NCBI GenBank assembly: GCA_029779995.1 | Contig: JAKOZM010000481.1 | Span: 1 to 6,046, forward strand | Direction: 5' to 3' | Source of the DNA: Actinomycetes bacterium | Lineage (GTDB): Bacteria > Actinomycetota > Actinomycetes > S36-B12 > UBA10799 | Length of the DNA stretch: 6,046 nucleotides | Shown here: piece by piece, positions 4,329 to 6,046 of the stretch | Layout of the letters: every line of letters begins with the position of its first letter | Position numbering within the stretch: the stretch's first letter is position 1 | Notes under the pieces: generated by a model | Databases searched by the model: none | What the model saw: only the letters and a program-made list of their open reading frames with translations | Told to the model about the DNA's origin: nothing | Made by a program: the position numbers and the translations under genes

Positions 4329-6046
4329 AGGCTCTGAGCAAGTCTGTGATCCTCGCAGCGGTGTCGGCCGTCGCGGCCGTCTCACTCACCGGCTGCGCAG
4401 GGGTCCCAGCCCAGTTGACCCGGCTGTCGTTCATTCCAGCCAACCAATCCGGACCTCAGGTGGTGCTCACCAACGCAGACCCTGACGGCCTCCCCACCTA
4501 CGAGTTCCCTGCAGGACGGTCAGGAAGCCTGGAGCTGGAGTTCACCGGACCCTACGGGAACGCCACCGGACTGGGGAAATGCACCCTGACGTGGGCGAAC
4601 GTGGGCCAGAGCTCAGCAGAGCCGACGGTCCGGGACGGCTCCTACGTCCTTACCTACGACCTGCCCGGTGGCGTCGCCGCGGGACCCAGCCAAACGGACT
4701 TGGAGTGTGACGTCGCCAGCGGGGCCAACAGCGGCACGAAATACAGCACCTCGTTCACCATGACCGGCATCTACGAGTACGTCTACTGGAGTGCCGGGGA
4801 TGAAATTCTGCGGGCACGGATCTCGGACGCGATTGAGACTGCCGACACATTCGTCAGTGGGCTCTCCCAGGTGCATGCGATAGCCGTCTACGGGGATCAC
4901 GTCTACTTCACCAATTCCCAGGGCATCGGACGAGTCGACCTCGACGGACGAAATGTCGACCGGGACTACATCCCACTGAACAAGAGTCCCCGGGAGTTGG
5001 CTGTCTACAGCAAGGGGACGGGTATCGCGATGACGTGGCCAGATCCGCAGCCAGAGGATCAGGGGCCTCCATACGTTCGATTGCCGGTGCCAGCCGACTA
5101 CATAGACGCACTGACCAGCCGTGGTCAGCGGTGGTACATGGCGTTCAGGCTCCCGATGCCCGGCATGGCTGTTGAAGGTGCCGCCCCGAAAGTGATCGCC
5201 ACTGGCCCGGCAACGGGCCTGGCCGTCATCGACCGCGTGCCCTACTGGAGTAGTGCTCGCACGATCAGCCGGTTGGATGGCGACAAGACCGTCACAGTCG
5301 CCACTGCCGATCACAAGCTGCTGGACCTCGCCTATGACGGCAAACAGCTGCTCGCCTTGGAGGCCACGGACATTACCCCGGTACTGATGGCATTTGATCC
5401 AATTTCCGGCAAGCGGTCACTCGTGGGGATCGCGTACCACGGCAAGGGTGGACTGGCCGTCGGCGGTGGCGAGGAACCCGTGGCCAAGGTGCGGATCCGC
5501 AGTCAGAAAGGGGACCTCGTCAAGGAGATCGCCATGCCCGCGTACGGATCGCCGGAATTCCGCGAAGGCACACAGATCCGTTTCCAGATCGAGAACTTCG
5601 GCACAGACTGGCTGCAGGTACGCAGTTGCAGCATCCGTGGCGAGGACGCAGCAGCATTCACGATCACCAGCAGTTACCTGTGCGACCAGATCCCGCTGGC
5701 CGCCGGGCAGACAACGACCACCTCCCTCGCCTTCACGCCCTCAGGGCGGTCCTGGAACTACCGAGCGGTGGTCAGGCTGAACGGCGCGATCAACCCGCGG
5801 GGATACATCGATGTGCCCATCTCCACCAGTTGGACAGCGCCCACGCCGAGCCCGTCAGGAAGCCCGAGTCCGTCCCCGACCGCGGCCCCGGTCTTCTCAG
5901 TGGCCCCGTCGTCGCACGACTTCGGAACGCACGCGGTGGGTTACCCGTCGGAATCCATGACCTTCACGATCACGAACTCAGGTACGGCACCGATGACCAT
6001 CGCTGCCGGCGGGGTGACCCTCGAGGGGACGAACAAGGACGACTAC
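4325..6046 (+). CDS. Surface lipoprotein with YWTD-like propeller region and ASH/HYDIN-type domains, 3'-truncated by window edge
   Basis: The frame is open for 574 codons to the last base, so the C-terminus lies outside. Residues 1-24 are a lipoprotein signal with lipobox LTGC (C24), so the mature protein should be anchored on the outer face of the membrane. Residues 30-148 form a beta-rich domain of unknown family with two cysteines (C86, C128). Residues about 149-380 show propeller-like units: VYWSAGDEILRA, VYFTNSQGIGRVDLDG, PYWSSARTISRLDG and YDGKQLLALEA, resembling YWTD/NHL-type blades. Residues 412-500 resemble an ASH (ASPM-SPD2-Hydin) Ig-like domain (IENFGTDWL, GEDAAAFTI, SLAFTPSG). A Pro/Ser/Thr linker follows (505-522), then a second ASH-type domain (DFGTHAVGYP, FTITNSGTAPMTI), which is cut off. 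It is translated with the preceding exported SRPBCC protein. Enzymatic motifs are absent; a binding or scaffold role is inferred, not shown. Confidence 0.85.
   Translation, partial: MKALSKSVILAAVSAVAAVSLTGCAGVPAQLTRLSFIPANQSGPQVVLTNADPDGLPTYEFPAGRSGSLELEFTGPYGNATGLGKCTLTWANVGQSSAEPTVRDGSYVLTYDLPGGVAAGPSQTDLECDVASGANSGTKYSTSFTMTGIYEYVYWSAGDEILRARISDAIETADTFVSGLSQVHAIAVYGDHVYFTNSQGIGRVDLDGRNVDRDYIPLNKSPRELAVYSKGTGIAMTWPDPQPEDQGPPYVRLPVPADYIDALTSRGQRWYMAFRLPMPGMAVEGAAPKVIATGPATGLAVIDRVPYWSSARTISRLDGDKTVTVATADHKLLDLAYDGKQLLALEATDITPVLMAFDPISGKRSLVGIAYHGKGGLAVGGGEEPVAKVRIRSQKGDLVKEIAMPAYGSPEFREGTQIRFQIENFGTDWLQVRSCSIRGEDAAAFTITSSYLCDQIPLAAGQTTTTSLAFTPSGRSWNYRAVVRLNGAINPRGYIDVPISTSWTAPTPSPSGSPSPSPTAAPVFSVAPSSHDFGTHAVGYPSESMTFTITNSGTAPMTIAAGGVTLEGTNKDDY
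5837..5890 (+). repeat. Low-complexity Pro/Ser/Thr linker coding region
   Basis: Codons 505-522 of the lipoprotein encode almost only Pro, Ser, Thr, Ala and Gly, with SPSGSPSPSP at the core. Such linkers separate folded domains in secreted actinobacterial proteins and are frequent sites of O-mannosylation in this phylum. Here it separates the two ASH-type domains. Confidence 0.8.

Noticed and set aside
4613..5314. Minus-strand open frame (233 codons) opposite the lipoprotein gene
   Set aside because: The plus-strand frame has a lipobox, a ribosome binding site, domain signatures and no stop for 574 codons; the antisense frame has none of these.
1..6046. CRISPR array, insertion sequence, or integration site
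   Set aside because: No regularly spaced repeats, transposase or integrase signatures, terminal inverted repeats or tRNA-end duplications were seen on either strand.

Overview
The window is GC-rich, and every convincing gene lies on the + strand. It comes from an actinomycete (phylum Actinomycetota). The main evidence is the three-helix, Tat-type Rieske protein and a cytochrome b with the long cytoplasmic tail typical of actinobacterial bcc complexes. Strong GC bias at third codon positions and a leaderless-style TANNNT promoter agree with this. I cannot place it below phylum level.

Layout. (1) Positions 2-2517 hold the end of the cytochrome bc1 (bcc) operon. The 3' part of qcrA (Rieske iron-sulfur subunit; its start lies before the window) overlaps by ATGA with a complete qcrB (cytochrome b). 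A 20-bp hairpin 8 nt after the qcrB stop closes the operon. In actinobacteria these subunits, with the di-haem cytochrome c QcrC, take electrons from menaquinol and pass them to an aa3 oxidase. (2) Positions 2572-2810 are a gap without a convincing gene, holding one nested hairpin. (3) Positions 2823-3380 encode a maltose/galactoside O-acetyltransferase-type left-handed beta-helix enzyme, probably from a leaderless mRNA. (4) Positions 3471-6046 hold two overlapping genes (ATGA again) for exported proteins. The first has a signal peptide, a domain that reads like the CoxG branch of the SRPBCC fold, and an Ig-like domain. The second is a lipoprotein with a YWTD-like beta-propeller region and two ASH/HYDIN-type Ig-like domains, and it runs off the right edge.

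The first part is conserved respiratory machinery. The least ordinary part is the exported gene pair: an SRPBCC lipid/hydrophobe-binding fold placed outside the membrane and apparently co-translated with a multidomain surface lipoprotein. No function is known to me for this pair; a cell-surface binding or adhesion role is inference only.
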